64,000 bases of DNA from Streptomyces zhihengii (GTDB taxonomy: Bacteria > Actinomycetota > Actinomycetes > Streptomycetales > Streptomycetaceae). Position numbers and translations under genes: made by a program. The notes under the pieces are model-generated. The model saw only the letters and a program-made list of their open reading frames with translations, was not told the origin of the DNA and did no database searches. Below are positions 1-13,187 of the stretch, piece by piece. The stretch lies in contig NZ_JAFEJA010000001.1 of assembly GCF_016919245.1 (NCBI RefSeq), positions 6,163,501 to 6,227,500 of the forward strand, written 5' to 3'. Position 1 is the stretch's first letter. The number at the start of each line of letters is the position of its first letter.

Positions 1-3712
<3,712 letters not shown>

Positions 3713-3720
<8 letters not shown>

Positions 3721-5173
3721 CCCCAAGGGCTTCCTGACCACCGGCCGCGAGGTCGCCGAGACCCGCCCCGTCGAGGAGCGCGTCAAGGACTGGAACGAGG
3801 TCTACGTCCCCGGCTCCCTGCTGCCGATCATCAGCAAGCAGGCCGGCCGCTGCATGGACTGCGGCATCCCGTTCTGCCACAACGGCTGTCCGCTCGGGAA
3901 CCTCATCCCCGAGTGGAACGACTACGCCTACCGCGAGGACTGGTCGGCGGCGTCCGAGCGCCTGCACGCGACCAACAACTTCCCGGAGTTCACCGGGCGG
4001 CTGTGCCCCGCGCCCTGCGAGGCGGCGTGCGTCCTCGGCATCAACCAGCCGGCCGTCACCATCAAGAACGTCGAAGTCTCCATCATCGACAAGGCGTGGG
4101 ACTCCGGCGACGTCACCCCGCAGCCGCCGGACCGCCTCTCCGGCAAGACCGTCGCCGTCGTCGGCTCCGGCCCGGCCGGTCTCGCCGCCGCCCAGCAGCT
4201 CACCCGGGCCGGCCACACCGTCGTCGTGTACGAGCGCGCCGACCGCATCGGCGGCCTGCTGCGCTACGGCATCCCCGAGTTCAAGATGGAGAAGGTGCAC
4301 ATCAACCGCCGCATCGAGCAGATGCGCGCGGAGGGCACCAAGTTCCGCACCGAGGTCGAGATCGGCACCGACATGCCGTCCGACGCGCTGCGCCGCCGCT
4401 ACGACGCGGTCGTCATCGCCGCCGGTGCCACCGTCTCCCGCGACCTGCCGGTCCCCGGCCGCGAGCTGAACGGCATCCACTTCGCCATGGAGTACCTGCC
4501 GCTCGCCAACAAGGTGCAGGAGGGCGACTTCGTGGCGCCCCCGCTCACCGCCGAGGGCAAGCACGTCGTCGTCATCGGCGGCGGCGACACCGGCGCCGAC
4601 TGCGTGGGCACCGCCCACCGTCAGGGCGCCGCCTCGGTCACCCAGCTGGAGATCATGCCCCGCCCGGGCGAGGAGCGGATCGCCGGCCAGCCCTGGCCGA
4701 CCTTCCCCATGCTCTACAAGGTCACCTCGGCCCACGAGGAGGGCGGCGAGCGGGTGTACTCCGTCTCCACCACCCACTTCGAGGGCGACGAGGACGGCAA
4801 CGTCCAGGCCCTCCACCTGATCGAGGTGGAGTTCGTGGACGGTAAGCTGACCCAGAAGCCCGGAACCGAGCGGCGGATTCCGGCGCAGCTGGTCACGCTG
4901 GCGATGGGCTTCACGGGCACGGACCAGTCCAACGGCCTGGTCCAGCAGTTCGGCCTGGAGCTCGACGAGCGCGGCAACATCGCGCGCGACGCCGACTTCG
5001 CCACCAACGTCGACGGCGTCTTCGTCGCCGGCGACGCGGGCCGCGGCCAGTCGCTGATCGTCTGGGCGATCGCCGAGGGCCGCTCCGCGGCACGCGGCGT
5101 CGACCGCTTCCTCACGGGAGCGAGCGCGCTGCCGGCGCCGATCCGCCCGACCGACCGCGCGCTCACGGTCTGA
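3713..5173 (+). CDS. gltD: Glutamate synthase small (beta) subunit, NADPH- and FAD-binding
   Basis: 486 aa, normal length for the family. The N-terminal region has the two Cys groups for 4Fe-4S centres ([16 protein letters not shown] and CPAPCEAAC). An FAD dinucleotide fold follows ([13 protein letters not shown]), then an NADPH fold ([11 protein letters not shown]) and a final FAD motif (GDAGRGQS). It takes electrons from NADPH and passes them through Fe-S centres to the FMN of GltB. The start lies inside the last codons of gltB, so no separate promoter is expected. A probable terminator follows at 5258-5301. Confidence 0.97.
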
Positions 5174-5188
5174 CGACCGGAGCACGAC

Positions 5189-5301
5189 CCGGCCCCACGG
5201 GGCCGGCGTCGCGCGGACAACTCCATGACGTCCCGTACAACGGCGTGCGGAACTGAACACGGCGCCTGCCTCGTCCCCGACCGGATCCGGCAGGCGCCGT
5301 G
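5189..5301 (+). terminator. Hairpins after gltD
   Basis: A short hairpin has arms 5189-5196 and 5199-5206. A stronger one has 13-bp perfect arms 5258-5270 and 5289-5301 (core GGCGCCTGCC / GGCAGGCGCC) around an 18-nt loop. No U tract follows, which is usual for GC-rich actinobacterial terminators. It probably ends the glt operon. The rest of the gap to 5469 shows nothing clear. Confidence 0.6.
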
Positions 5302-5469
5302 GTGTGTCCGGGGGCGGGAGCGGCCGGGCGGACGGTCTTGTGCGCCCCTGCTCGGAGACCGGCGGACCACCCCGCCCAACCGACCCCGTCGGGGCCCTCG
5401 TTGGCGGTGCGGGTGACCGGATATCGTCGGACGAACAGGACAGTGGACGCGAACACGGAGGCACGCCCC

Positions 5470-6210
5470 ATGACCACGCGGACCACACCGGGGCCGGCGA
5501 TCAGTCTGCGCAAGGTCGAGGAGCGGGCGCCCGGGATCGTGTCGTTGTACAAGAGCGCCGGGGCCGGTCTGCGCAAGCGGGGGATGGAGGGGCAGCGCGC
5601 GGCGGTGTACCTGGTGGTCGACTACTCCGGGTCGATGAAGGACTACTACCGCGACGGCAGCGTGCAGGCGCTCGCCGACCGGGTGCTCGGGCTGTCCGCC
5701 CATCTCGACGACGACGGCGTGGTGCCGGTGGTCTTCTTCTCCACGGACGTCGACGCCGTCACCGAGATCGCGCTCGACGACCACCAGGGCCGGATCGACC
5801 GGATCGTCGCCGGGCTCGGGCACATGGGGAAGACCAGCTACCACCTCGCGATGGACGCCGTCCTCGACCACTACGTCGACAGCGGTTCCACCGCCCCCGC
5901 GCTCGTCGTCTTCCAGACCGACGGCGGACCGGTCAGCAAGCTCGCGGCGGAGCGCTATCTCTGCAAGGCCGCCAGGATGCCGCTGTTCTGGCAGTTCGTC
6001 GGATTCGGGGACAAGCGCAGCACTCAGTTCGACTTCCTGCGCCGGCTCGACGAGCTCGCCGTGCCCGCCAAGCGGCCCGTCGACAACGCCGGCTTCTTCC
6101 ACGCGGGGGCGGACCCGAGGCGGGTGCCGGACGACGAGCTGTACGACCGGCTGCTGGCCGAGTTCCCGGGCTGGCTGGCGGACGCGCGCGCCCAGGGGAT
6201 CGTGCGCTGA
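5470..6210 (+). CDS. von Willebrand factor A-domain protein (TerF-like)
   Basis: 246 aa. The ATG at 5470 is chosen because GGAGG lies 8 nt upstream and similarity to the family begins there; an in-frame start at 5299 is not needed. A complete MIDAS metal site DYSGS is at residues 51-55, followed by typical VWA strands (VVFFSTDVDAV, ALVVFQTDGGP). There is no signal peptide or membrane segment, so it should be cytoplasmic. VWA proteins of this type in Streptomyces resemble TerF of tellurite-resistance loci, but no other ter gene is nearby, so a tellurium role cannot be claimed. It stands alone between gltD and a gene on the other strand. Confidence 0.85.
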   Translation: MTTRTTPGPAISLRKVEERAPGIVSLYKSAGAGLRKRGMEGQRAAVYLVVDYSGSMKDYYRDGSVQALADRVLGLSAHLDDDGVVPVVFFSTDVDAVTEIALDDHQGRIDRIVAGLGHMGKTSYHLAMDAVLDHYVDSGSTAPALVVFQTDGGPVSKLAAERYLCKAARMPLFWQFVGFGDKRSTQFDFLRRLDELAVPAKRPVDNAGFFHAGADPRRVPDDELYDRLLAEFPGWLADARAQGIVR

Positions 6211-6234
6211 GCGGACGCCGCGGCGCCCAGGAGG

Positions 6235-6525
6235 TCAGCCGCTCCCGGGGATCCAGAAGTTGTGCACCTGCCGCACCCGGGGGCGGTCGGGCCCGGCGGG
6301 CAGCCCCTGCTTCTCGGCCACCGGCATGATCACCGCGGCGAACTTGTCCATCGCCTCCTCGGACTCCCACACGTCGTAGATCTCGACGCCCGCCTCCGAC
6401 GGCACACAGGTGTGCGAGAGGCATCCCGCGAAGGTGTCGCCCGGCAGGGACCGCAGTTCCGCGTTGAGCGCGTCGTACTGCGCGGGCGTGACACCCGGCA
6501 GAGTCGCGTGCATGAAGATCGTCAT
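6235..6525 (-). CDS. Small monooxygenase-fold (ABM/quinol monooxygenase-like) protein
   Basis: 96 aa with a clear GAGGAGAG ribosome site just upstream of the ATG. The pattern of alternating strands and helices, and the stretch [24 protein letters not shown], fit the ferredoxin-like dimeric alpha-beta barrel of antibiotic-biosynthesis-monooxygenase (ABM) domains; these small cytoplasmic proteins often act on quinones or reactive intermediates. No substrate can be assigned. The gene ends 24 bp from the end of the convergent VWA gene. Confidence is high for the gene and moderate for the fold. Confidence 0.75.
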   Translation of the reverse strand: MTIFMHATLPGVTPAQYDALNAELRSLPGDTFAGCLSHTCVPSEAGVEIYDVWESEEAMDKFAAVIMPVAEKQGLPAGPDRPRVRQVHNFWIPGSG

Positions 6526-6688
6526 CGCGTCTCTCCTCGCTGGCGGGCCCCACGCCTCCCCGTCGCCCCGGCGGCGGCCCGGTACCCGACTTCCAGCACA
6601 TCACCCCGGGCCGCCGCCTGCATCCCTCCGGGCGAAAACCCGGGACGAGGGCGGCCGCGTTCCGGGACCGCGGCGGCGGATCGGCGGT

Positions 6689-6701
6689 GTGACCTGGTCA
6701 C
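6689..6701. promoter_or_regulatory. GTGACC-T-GGTCAC palindrome upstream of the cold-shock gene
   Basis: Perfect 6-bp arms around one base, in the spacer shared by the small monooxygenase gene (6525, minus) and the cold-shock gene. A weak -10-like TACGGT follows at 6749-6754. This could be a regulator site; its factor is unknown to me. Confidence 0.35.
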
Positions 6702-6791
6702 CTTTGCCGGGCGTGAGGGGGAACACAGGTGTCCGTGGCGATTCGTGCTACGGTGGCTGCGTTGCAGTTTTGGTACCCATGAACTCTGTGT

Positions 6792-6820
6792 GCGCCTGAC
6801 GGGAATGCTTCGTCAGGCGC
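6792..6820 (+). promoter_or_regulatory. Stem-loop in the cold-shock gene leader
   Basis: Arms GCGCCTGACG (6792-6801) and CGTCAGGCGC (6811-6820) are perfectly complementary with a 9-nt loop, followed by ATGTTTTGTTT. The structure lies about 95 nt upstream of the start codon, inside the likely 5' untranslated region. It resembles an intrinsic terminator or attenuator and could be a temperature-sensitive element, as cold-shock genes often have structured leaders. Confidence 0.6.
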
Positions 6821-6915
6821 ATGTTTTGTTTCCGGATTCTCCGGATGGGGTCAATGCAGCGACGGGGAGTCCACGAGGTGTGGATTCCCGGCTTGCCCCG
6901 TTCAAGGAGAATGAC

Positions 6916-7119
6916 ATGGCAACTGGAACCGTGAAGTGGTTCAACTCGGAAAAGGGCTTCGGCTTCATCGAGCAGGACGGCGGCGGCGCCGACGTCTTCG
7001 CCCACTACTCCAACATCGCCACCTCGGGCTTCCGTGAGCTCCAGGAAGGCCAGAAGGTGACGTTCGACGTCACGCAGGGCCAGAAGGGCCCGCAGGCGGA
7101 GAACATCCTCCCGGCCTGA
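6916..7119 (+). CDS. Cold-shock protein, CspA family
   Basis: 67 aa. The ATG is preceded by AAGGAGA at 6904-6910. It is a single cold-shock domain with RNP1 (KGFGFIEQ) and RNP2 (DVFAHYS; Ala where VFVH is common). It binds single-stranded RNA or DNA and acts as an RNA chaperone in the cytoplasm. It has a long AT-richer leader with a stem-loop at 6792-6820 and a strong terminator right after the stop. It precedes a DEAD-box RNA helicase gene, a functionally fitting neighbour since both act on RNA structure in the cold. The terminator between them argues for separate transcripts. Confidence 0.95.
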   Translation: MATGTVKWFNSEKGFGFIEQDGGGADVFAHYSNIATSGFRELQEGQKVTFDVTQGQKGPQAENILPA

Positions 7120-7143
7120 TCGCCGGAGGACCCGCTTCATCGC

Positions 7144-7179
7144 AGCCGGGGCCCGCACCGCACGGTGCGGGCCCCGGCT
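7144..7179 (+). terminator. Strong terminator after the cold-shock gene
   Basis: 17-bp perfect arms 7144-7160 and 7163-7179 (AGCCGGGGCCCGCACCG and its complement) with a tight loop. No U tract follows. Confidence 0.8.
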
Positions 7180-7216
7180 CGTCCCTGTCCCAGGGCCTGG
7201 AAGGCATTTCTCGTAC

Positions 7217-9058
7217 ATGAACCGCTCCGAACGCCCGGCACGCAAGCGCCCCACCGAATCCCGTACGGACTCCCGTCCCGCGCGCGGCACCGCGCGCTCC
7301 CAGGGATCCGCCGGCAGGGGCGGCCGCTCCAAGGGCGCCGCGCGCCCCGTGGCGCCGCCGCAGGAATTCACCCTGCCCGAGACCGTCACCCCGGCACTGC
7401 CCGCCGTGGCGGCGTTCGACGAGCTGGAGATGCCCGCCGCCCTGCTGAAGACACTCGCGGCCCAGGGCGTCACCGAGCCGTTCCCCATCCAGGCCGCCAC
7501 CCTGCCGAACTCGCTCGCGGGCCGCGACCTCCTGGGGCGCGGACGCACCGGCTCCGGCAAGACGCTCGCCTTCGGGCTCGCGCTGCTCGCCCGCACCGCC
7601 GGCCGCCGCGCCGAGTCCGGTGCGCCGCTCGCGCTCGTCCTGGTGCCCACCCGTGAGCTCGCGCAGCAGGTGACCGACGCGCTCACCCCGTACGCGACCT
7701 CCGTGCAGCTCCGTCTCGCCACCGTGGTCGGCGGTCTGTCGATCAACAAGCAGGCGGGCGCCCTGCGCCGGGGCGCCGAGGTGCTCGTGGCGACCCCCGG
7801 GCGGCTGATCGACCTCGTCGACCGGGGCGACTGCCGGCTCGACAGCGTGTCGGTGACCGTCCTGGACGAGGCCGACCAGATGGCCGACATGGGCTTCATG
7901 CCGCAGGTCACCAAGCTGATCAAGCAGGTCGAGCCGGACGGGCAGCGGATGCTGTTCTCGGCGACGCTGGACAAGAACATCGACCGGCTCGTGCGGATGT
8001 TCCTCACCGACCCGGTGGTCCACTCGGTCGACCCGTCGGCCGGTGCGGTGACGACGATGGAGCACCATGTGCTGCACATCGCCGACGAGACCGAGAAGAA
8101 GGCCGTCGCCCTGCGGATCGCCGCCCGTGACGGGCGGGTGATCCTCTTCGTGGACACCAAGCGGTCCGCCGACCGCTTCGCCAAGCGTCTGCTGGCCAGC
8201 GGTGTCCGGGCGGCCGCCCTGCACGGCGGACGTTCGCAGCCGCAGCGCAACCGCACCCTGGACCAGTTCAAGAACGGCCAGGTCACCGCGCTGGTCGCGA
8301 CCAATGTGGCGGCCCGCGGCATCCACGTCGACGACCTCGACCTGGTCGTCAACGTCGACCCGCCCGTCGACCACAAGGACTATGTGCACCGCGGCGGGCG
8401 CACGGCCCGCGCGGGGGAGTCCGGCAGCGTGGTCACGCTGGTGCTGCCCGCCCAGAAGCGGGAGATGACCCGGCTGATGTCGGACGCGGGCATAGCGCCT
8501 CGGACGGCGCGGGTCTCCTCCTCCGACGAGGAACTCGCCCGGCTGACCGGCGCCCGTGAGCCGTCCGGCGTGCCGGTGACCATCGAGATTCCGCAGCAGG
8601 CCGCCGCGCCCGCGGAGGCCGCCGGGGCCACGTCCCGCCGGCGCTCCTCGCGCGGCGGACGCGGCCGGCGCGCGGAGAGCGGCACGGCGCAGCGCCAGAC
8701 GCCCAGGGCGGGACGCGGCACGTCCGCTTCCGGCGGGGCGTCCGCCGGCGCGGGGCGTGCCTCCGCCGCCGGTGGCCAGGGCGAGGGTCGCGCCCGTCGC
8801 GCCGTGCGGCGTCCGCGGGTGCGGGCCGCGCCGGCGGGCAGGGCGAGGCCCGCCGCGGCGCCGCCTCCGCCCCGCAGGGCGAGGCGCGGGCCCCCGCTCC
8901 CGCACCCGCCGCGCCCGGGGCACCGGCGCGGCCTGAGCGGCACACCGAAACGGCGCGGGCCGGACTCCCGTCGGGGGGTCCGGCCCGCGCCGTTGTGCGT
9001 ACCGGCCGGGCACCGGGCACCGGGTTCGTGGGATGTCACCGCCGCGCGGCGGCGGTGA
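7217..9058 (+). CDS. DEAD-box RNA helicase; C-terminal tail frame uncertain
   Basis: The open frame gives 613 aa. The helicase core is intact: GRGRTGSGKT (motif I), PTREL (Ia), DEAD at residues 217-220, SAT (III), and HRGGRTARAG (VI). It unwinds RNA using ATP. After about residue 460 the protein becomes a Gly/Arg/Ala-rich tail typical of RNA-binding extensions, but the last 70 or so residues are odd. A terminator hairpin at 8951-8992 lies inside the frame, another frame has a stop at 8934-8936, and a third frame repeats a sequence like the tail. The true stop is therefore probably near 8936, or there is a frameshift near 8790-8830. GGAAGG at 7198-7203 is the only ribosome site seen and is rather far from the ATG. 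Confidence 0.88.
   Translation: MNRSERPARKRPTESRTDSRPARGTARSQGSAGRGGRSKGAARPVAPPQEFTLPETVTPALPAVAAFDELEMPAALLKTLAAQGVTEPFPIQAATLPNSLAGRDLLGRGRTGSGKTLAFGLALLARTAGRRAESGAPLALVLVPTRELAQQVTDALTPYATSVQLRLATVVGGLSINKQAGALRRGAEVLVATPGRLIDLVDRGDCRLDSVSVTVLDEADQMADMGFMPQVTKLIKQVEPDGQRMLFSATLDKNIDRLVRMFLTDPVVHSVDPSAGAVTTMEHHVLHIADETEKKAVALRIAARDGRVILFVDTKRSADRFAKRLLASGVRAAALHGGRSQPQRNRTLDQFKNGQVTALVATNVAARGIHVDDLDLVVNVDPPVDHKDYVHRGGRTARAGESGSVVTLVLPAQKREMTRLMSDAGIAPRTARVSSSDEELARLTGAREPSGVPVTIEIPQQAAAPAEAAGATSRRRSSRGGRGRRAESGTAQRQTPRAGRGTSASGGASAGAGRASAAGGQGEGRARRAVRRPRVRAAPAGRARPAAAPPPPRRARRGPPLPHPPRPGHRRGLSGTPKRRGPDSRRGVRPAPLCVPAGHRAPGSWDVTAARRR
8951..8992 (+). terminator. Terminator hairpin inside the nominal helicase frame
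   Basis: 15-bp perfect arms CGGCGCGGGCCGGAC (8951-8965) and GTCCGGCCCGCGCCG (8978-8992), 12-nt loop, followed by TTGTG. It suggests that the helicase coding region ends before 8951. Confidence 0.7.
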
Positions 9059-9123
9059 CGCGGGCGCCGTGCTGTCCGGGTGCGGGGCCGGGACCGCGAG
9101 GAGCGGTCGGGGATCGCCGGGGG

Positions 9124-9540
9124 CCTCGGGCCGTCTGTGCCGTCCCGTCGTGGCCGGCGGGGCGGGTCGGGGGTGGCGGGGGACGGTGGAGGCGAGGCGG
9201 GTGCGGAGGCGGGGGTCCGTGAGGTGGGCGTGGGGCTCCGGGGGCCGGGGGCCTCGGGCTGTCTCTGCCGCCCCTGCCGTGGGCGGCGGGGGACGGTGGA
9301 CGCCGGGCGGGGGCCGTGTGGTGAGTGGGGGTCTCCGGTGTCCGGGCCGCCTCGGGCTGTCTCTGCCGCCCCTGCCGTGGGCGGCGGGGGACGGTGGACG
9401 CCGGGCGGGGGCCGTGTGGTGAGTGGGGGGCTCCGGGGGCCGGGGGCCTCGGGCCGTCTCCGCCGCCCTGCCGTGGCCGTCAGGGGCGGCGGGGGACGGT
9501 GGAGGCGAGGCGGGTGCGGAGGCGGGGGTCCGTGAGGTGG
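9124..9540. repeat. Degenerate tandem repeats containing a copy of the ankyrin gene 3' end
   Basis: Four units begin at 9124, 9252, 9350 and 9447 (CCTCGGGC core). Units two and three are identical over 80 nt (9252-9331 and 9350-9429). In addition, 9175-9227 is identical over 53 nt to 9488-9540, which is coding sequence for the last residues of the ankyrin/HEAT gene. The array fills the gap between the helicase gene and that gene. Apart from it, the gap holds nothing I can identify. Confidence 0.85.
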
Positions 9541-11048
9541 CGGACGGCGTCCGTGGCCGTGCGGTGGGCGTGGGTCTCCGGGGGCTGGTCGGTGAGCAGG
9601 CGGGAGAGCGCCGCCTCGGCCCGCGGGTCCTGGCGGACCGCCAGGCCCCGGGCGGCCTCGGCGGCGGTGTCCGGGTGGGGGTCGTCGAGGCGGGCGGCCA
9701 GGGCCGCGCGTATCTCCGGGGTGTCGGCGGCGACCCCCGCCAGGGCGGTCGTCGCCCAGTCCCTGACCTCGGTGTCCGGGTCCCCGCCGAGAGTGATCAG
9801 CGCCGCGAGGCCCTCCGCGTCGTCGCCGGGGACCAGCCCGCACAGCGCGGTGGCCACCCGCCGGCGCACCGGCGCCTCGGGGTGGGCGGCGTGGCGCACG
9901 ATGTCCGGGACCGCCGCCGGGTCCGCGTGGTGGCCGAGCGCGTTCACGGCGGCCTGGACCAGCTCCGGGTCACGGGCCTCCCGGGACAGCTCGCGCAGCA
10001 GCGGCAGCGCCCGTGCCGCGAACGGGCGCTCCACGCCGTCCGCGTGGCGCACCGTCCCGTCGCGGTCGCGCAGCACCCGCCCCGCCGCCGGGTCCGCGCC
10101 GGCACCCGCGAAGCCGAGTTCGGACAGCACGTCCGCCGCGAACGCCCGGCGCAGCGGGTCGTCGCTCGCGCACCAGGCCGCCGCGGCCTGGAACGTCTCC
10201 TCGTCGCCGCGCCGCCACAGCGCCGCCACCGACGCGGTCCAGTCGTCGCGCTCCGGGTCGCCCTCCCGCAGGGCGCGTTCGGCGAGGGTCGCGTACGGGG
10301 TGCGGACCCCCAGCTCCGCCTCCAGGAGGGTGGCGATCGCGCCGTGACCGGTCTGCTGCTCGTTGCCCGCCGCCGGGCGGCCGTCGCGCAGCACCTCCAC
10401 GATCACGGTGGACCCGCCGTCCTCGGCCACCCGCCGCGCGACCGTCTCGGCGTCCTGCCCGTACGCGGTGAGCAGCGCCTCGCGCAGGGAGGTCTCCACG
10501 TCGCGCTCCAGCCATGAGCGGGCCTCGTGGAGGGCCTCGGTCCGGCTGCCCGCCCCGTGGCGCAGCAGGGCGCGGACGGTCGACGGGGAGCCGCGCCGGG
10601 CCGCGACCACCAGGGGCGCCTCGCCGCCGGGGCAGGTCAGGTCGGGGTCCGCGCCGTGCTCCAGCAGGGCCTCGACGGTGCCGGCGTGGCCCTGGCCGAC
10701 GGCCCAGGCGAGCGCCGTGAAGCCGAGGGCCTCCCGGAGGTCGGGCGTGGCGCCGCCGGTGAGCAGGGCCCGGACCACCTCGGTGTGGCCGCCGACCGCG
10801 GCCCCGCACAGCGGCAGGTCGTCGCGGTCGGGTCCGCAGGCGCGGTCCGGGTCGGCGCCCGCGACCAGCAGCAGCCGTACGATGCCGGGCTCGCCCGCCA
10901 CGGCCGCCAGATACAGCGGCGTCTGCCCCTCCTCGTCCGTCGCCTCCGCCGGCGCGCCCGCGCGCAGCAGCGCTAGGACGCTGTCCTCCGTGCCTCCGTA
11001 CAGCGCGTCGAAGAGTTCGCCCGCCCGGTCGGTCTGTGCCTCGTCCAT
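9480..11048 (-). CDS. Ankyrin-repeat and HEAT-repeat protein
   Basis: 522 aa, no signal peptide. Residues about 10-165 form four to five ankyrin repeats (EGQTPLYLAAVAGEPGIVRLLL, FTALAWAVGQGHAGTVEALLE and similar). After a middle region of no known family, residues about 340-520 form HEAT/Armadillo-like repeats (PELVQAAVNALGHHADPAAVPDIV and similar). Both are protein-binding solenoids, so it is probably a cytoplasmic scaffold or adaptor; no enzyme motif is seen. The last codons lie in the region duplicated downstream (9175-9227). Its start is 37 bp from the stop of no other same-strand unit; the zincin-like gene ends at 11073, 24 bp upstream, so the two may be co-transcribed. Confidence 0.82.
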   Translation of the reverse strand: MDEAQTDRAGELFDALYGGTEDSVLALLRAGAPAEATDEEGQTPLYLAAVAGEPGIVRLLLVAGADPDRACGPDRDDLPLCGAAVGGHTEVVRALLTGGATPDLREALGFTALAWAVGQGHAGTVEALLEHGADPDLTCPGGEAPLVVAARRGSPSTVRALLRHGAGSRTEALHEARSWLERDVETSLREALLTAYGQDAETVARRVAEDGGSTVIVEVLRDGRPAAGNEQQTGHGAIATLLEAELGVRTPYATLAERALREGDPERDDWTASVAALWRRGDEETFQAAAAWCASDDPLRRAFAADVLSELGFAGAGADPAAGRVLRDRDGTVRHADGVERPFAARALPLLRELSREARDPELVQAAVNALGHHADPAAVPDIVRHAAHPEAPVRRRVATALCGLVPGDDAEGLAALITLGGDPDTEVRDWATTALAGVAADTPEIRAALAARLDDPHPDTAAEAARGLAVRQDPRAEAALSRLLTDQPPETHAHRTATDAVRHLTDPRLRTRLASTVPRRP

Positions 11049-11072
11049 ACCCTCGACCCTACGGATCCGGGG

Positions 11073-11966
11073 TCAGGTGTCGCATTCGAGTACCGTCCGG
11101 CACAGGCCGCAGCGGGCCCGTACCCGGCCGCTGACCGGGACCCGGATCCGCTGGTGGCAGGTGGTGCACGGGAAGGAGACCCGCAGTCCGCCGGGCCCCT
11201 GCTCGAAGGCGTAGGCGTCCTTGGGCCCCGCCCCGGCGCGGTCGCCCGCGAGGGCCTGGCGGCGCCGGCCGGCGTAGCGGAGGCGGCCGACCCGTCCCGC
11301 GCTGGTCAGCGGCGGCTGCCGGGCGTCGCGCAGCGCCTCGGTGCGGCCGGCCGTGTAGGCGCGGTAGCCCTGGGGGCTGGTGAACCAGGCCGAGGGGTCC
11401 TCGCCGAAGACCATGGCCCGTCCGGCCAGTACGTAGCCGAACTCCTCCGGGGTGAGGTAGCCGAGTTTCTGGCTGGTCAGCGCGTCCTCGCGGAACGCGT
11501 CGAGCAGCAGCCAGCCCGCGCCGAGATAGGTGGTCACCGTGTCGGTGAGGATCTCGTTGTCCCGGGTGCCGGGGAACGACAGCCCGAGCCGGTGCAGCAG
11601 GACATGGGTGATCTCGTGGGCGAGGGCGGCGCCGATGTCGCGGCGGTGGGTGCGGAAGCGGCTGTTCAGCTCGATGAAGTACTCGGGGCCCGCGGTCAGT
11701 TCCACGCTCGCGGCGTGCTCCATCTCGCGGAAGCCCACGATCATCCGGGCGTCGGGCAGGCGGAGATGGGAGACGAGGGCGCGGGCCACCCGCTGGGTGC
11801 CCAGGTACAGGTCGTCGTCGGGGGAGAAGGCCACGTCGGCGGGGGAGACGCTGGACGCGAACCGCTGCACGCCGTCGGCGGAGAGCCTGCGGTAGAGGGC
11901 GGTCACGGCGGACCTGACCGTGTCGAGGTGCGGGAAGCCGCGCACCACCTCGCTGCCGTTCGCCAC
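11073..11966 (-). CDS. Zincin-like protein (HExxH) with C-terminal zinc ribbon
   Basis: About 297 aa from the GTG at 11966, chosen because GGGGGT lies 7 nt upstream; a GTG at 11984 is the alternative, and longer extensions into the opposite gene are not supported. ALAHEITHVLLHRLGL at residues 114-129 contains HExxH (H117, E118, H121), and NEILTD follows 17 residues later, giving a possible third ligand (E138), as in metallopeptidases. The last 35 residues carry two CxxC pairs (CTTC and CGLC), a zinc-ribbon pattern. There is no signal peptide, so if it is a peptidase it acts in the cytoplasm. I do not recognise a named family. Confidence 0.75.
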   Translation of the reverse strand: MANGSEVVRGFPHLDTVRSAVTALYRRLSADGVQRFASSVSPADVAFSPDDDLYLGTQRVARALVSHLRLPDARMIVGFREMEHAASVELTAGPEYFIELNSRFRTHRRDIGAALAHEITHVLLHRLGLSFPGTRDNEILTDTVTTYLGAGWLLLDAFREDALTSQKLGYLTPEEFGYVLAGRAMVFGEDPSAWFTSPQGYRAYTAGRTEALRDARQPPLTSAGRVGRLRYAGRRRQALAGDRAGAGPKDAYAFEQGPGGLRVSFPCTTCHQRIRVPVSGRVRARCGLCRTVLECDT

Positions 11967-12069
11967 GTCCGCACCCCCATGCACACGACCGCCCGCGGTC
12001 CACTCTACGACCGCCGTCCGGGCCCGCCGGGGCGGGCCGCGCCGGTACGGGCGTGCCCCGTGGGGCGCG

Positions 12070-13001
<932 letters not shown>

Positions 13002-13023
13002 GGACGCACCGCGGCACACCCCG

Positions 13024-13050
13024 CCCGGCGCCGGCACCCCCGGCGCCGGG
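13024..13050 (+). terminator. Terminator after the trypsin gene
   Basis: 11-bp perfect arms CCCGGCGCCGG (13024-13034) and CCGGCGCCGGG (13040-13050), 5-nt loop. Confidence 0.65.
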
Positions 13051-13103
13051 CACCCGCGCCCCGCGGGCACGCGCACCGGGGCCGCGCACCGCCCACCGTG
13101 GCC

Positions 13104-13145
13104 CGCCAGCCGCCAGCCGCCAGCCGCCAGCCGCCAGCCGCCAGC
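13104..13145. repeat. Heptanucleotide repeat (CGCCAGC) x6
   Basis: Six perfect head-to-tail copies of CGCCAGC in the spacer between the convergent trypsin and beta-galactosidase genes. A unit of 7 is out of frame and not coding; it is a likely slippage hotspot. Confidence 0.9.
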
Positions 13146-13187
13146 CGCGCGCCCCGCCCGCGCCCGGCCCCCGCGCGCCACGTCCGC

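Noticed and set aside
5470..6210. Tellurite resistance operon
   Set aside because: Only a TerF-like VWA protein is present; no TerB, TerC, TerD or TerZ genes.
13104..13145. Coding repeat from (CGCCAGC)x6
   Set aside because: A 7-bp unit shifts frame at every copy and lies between convergent genes.
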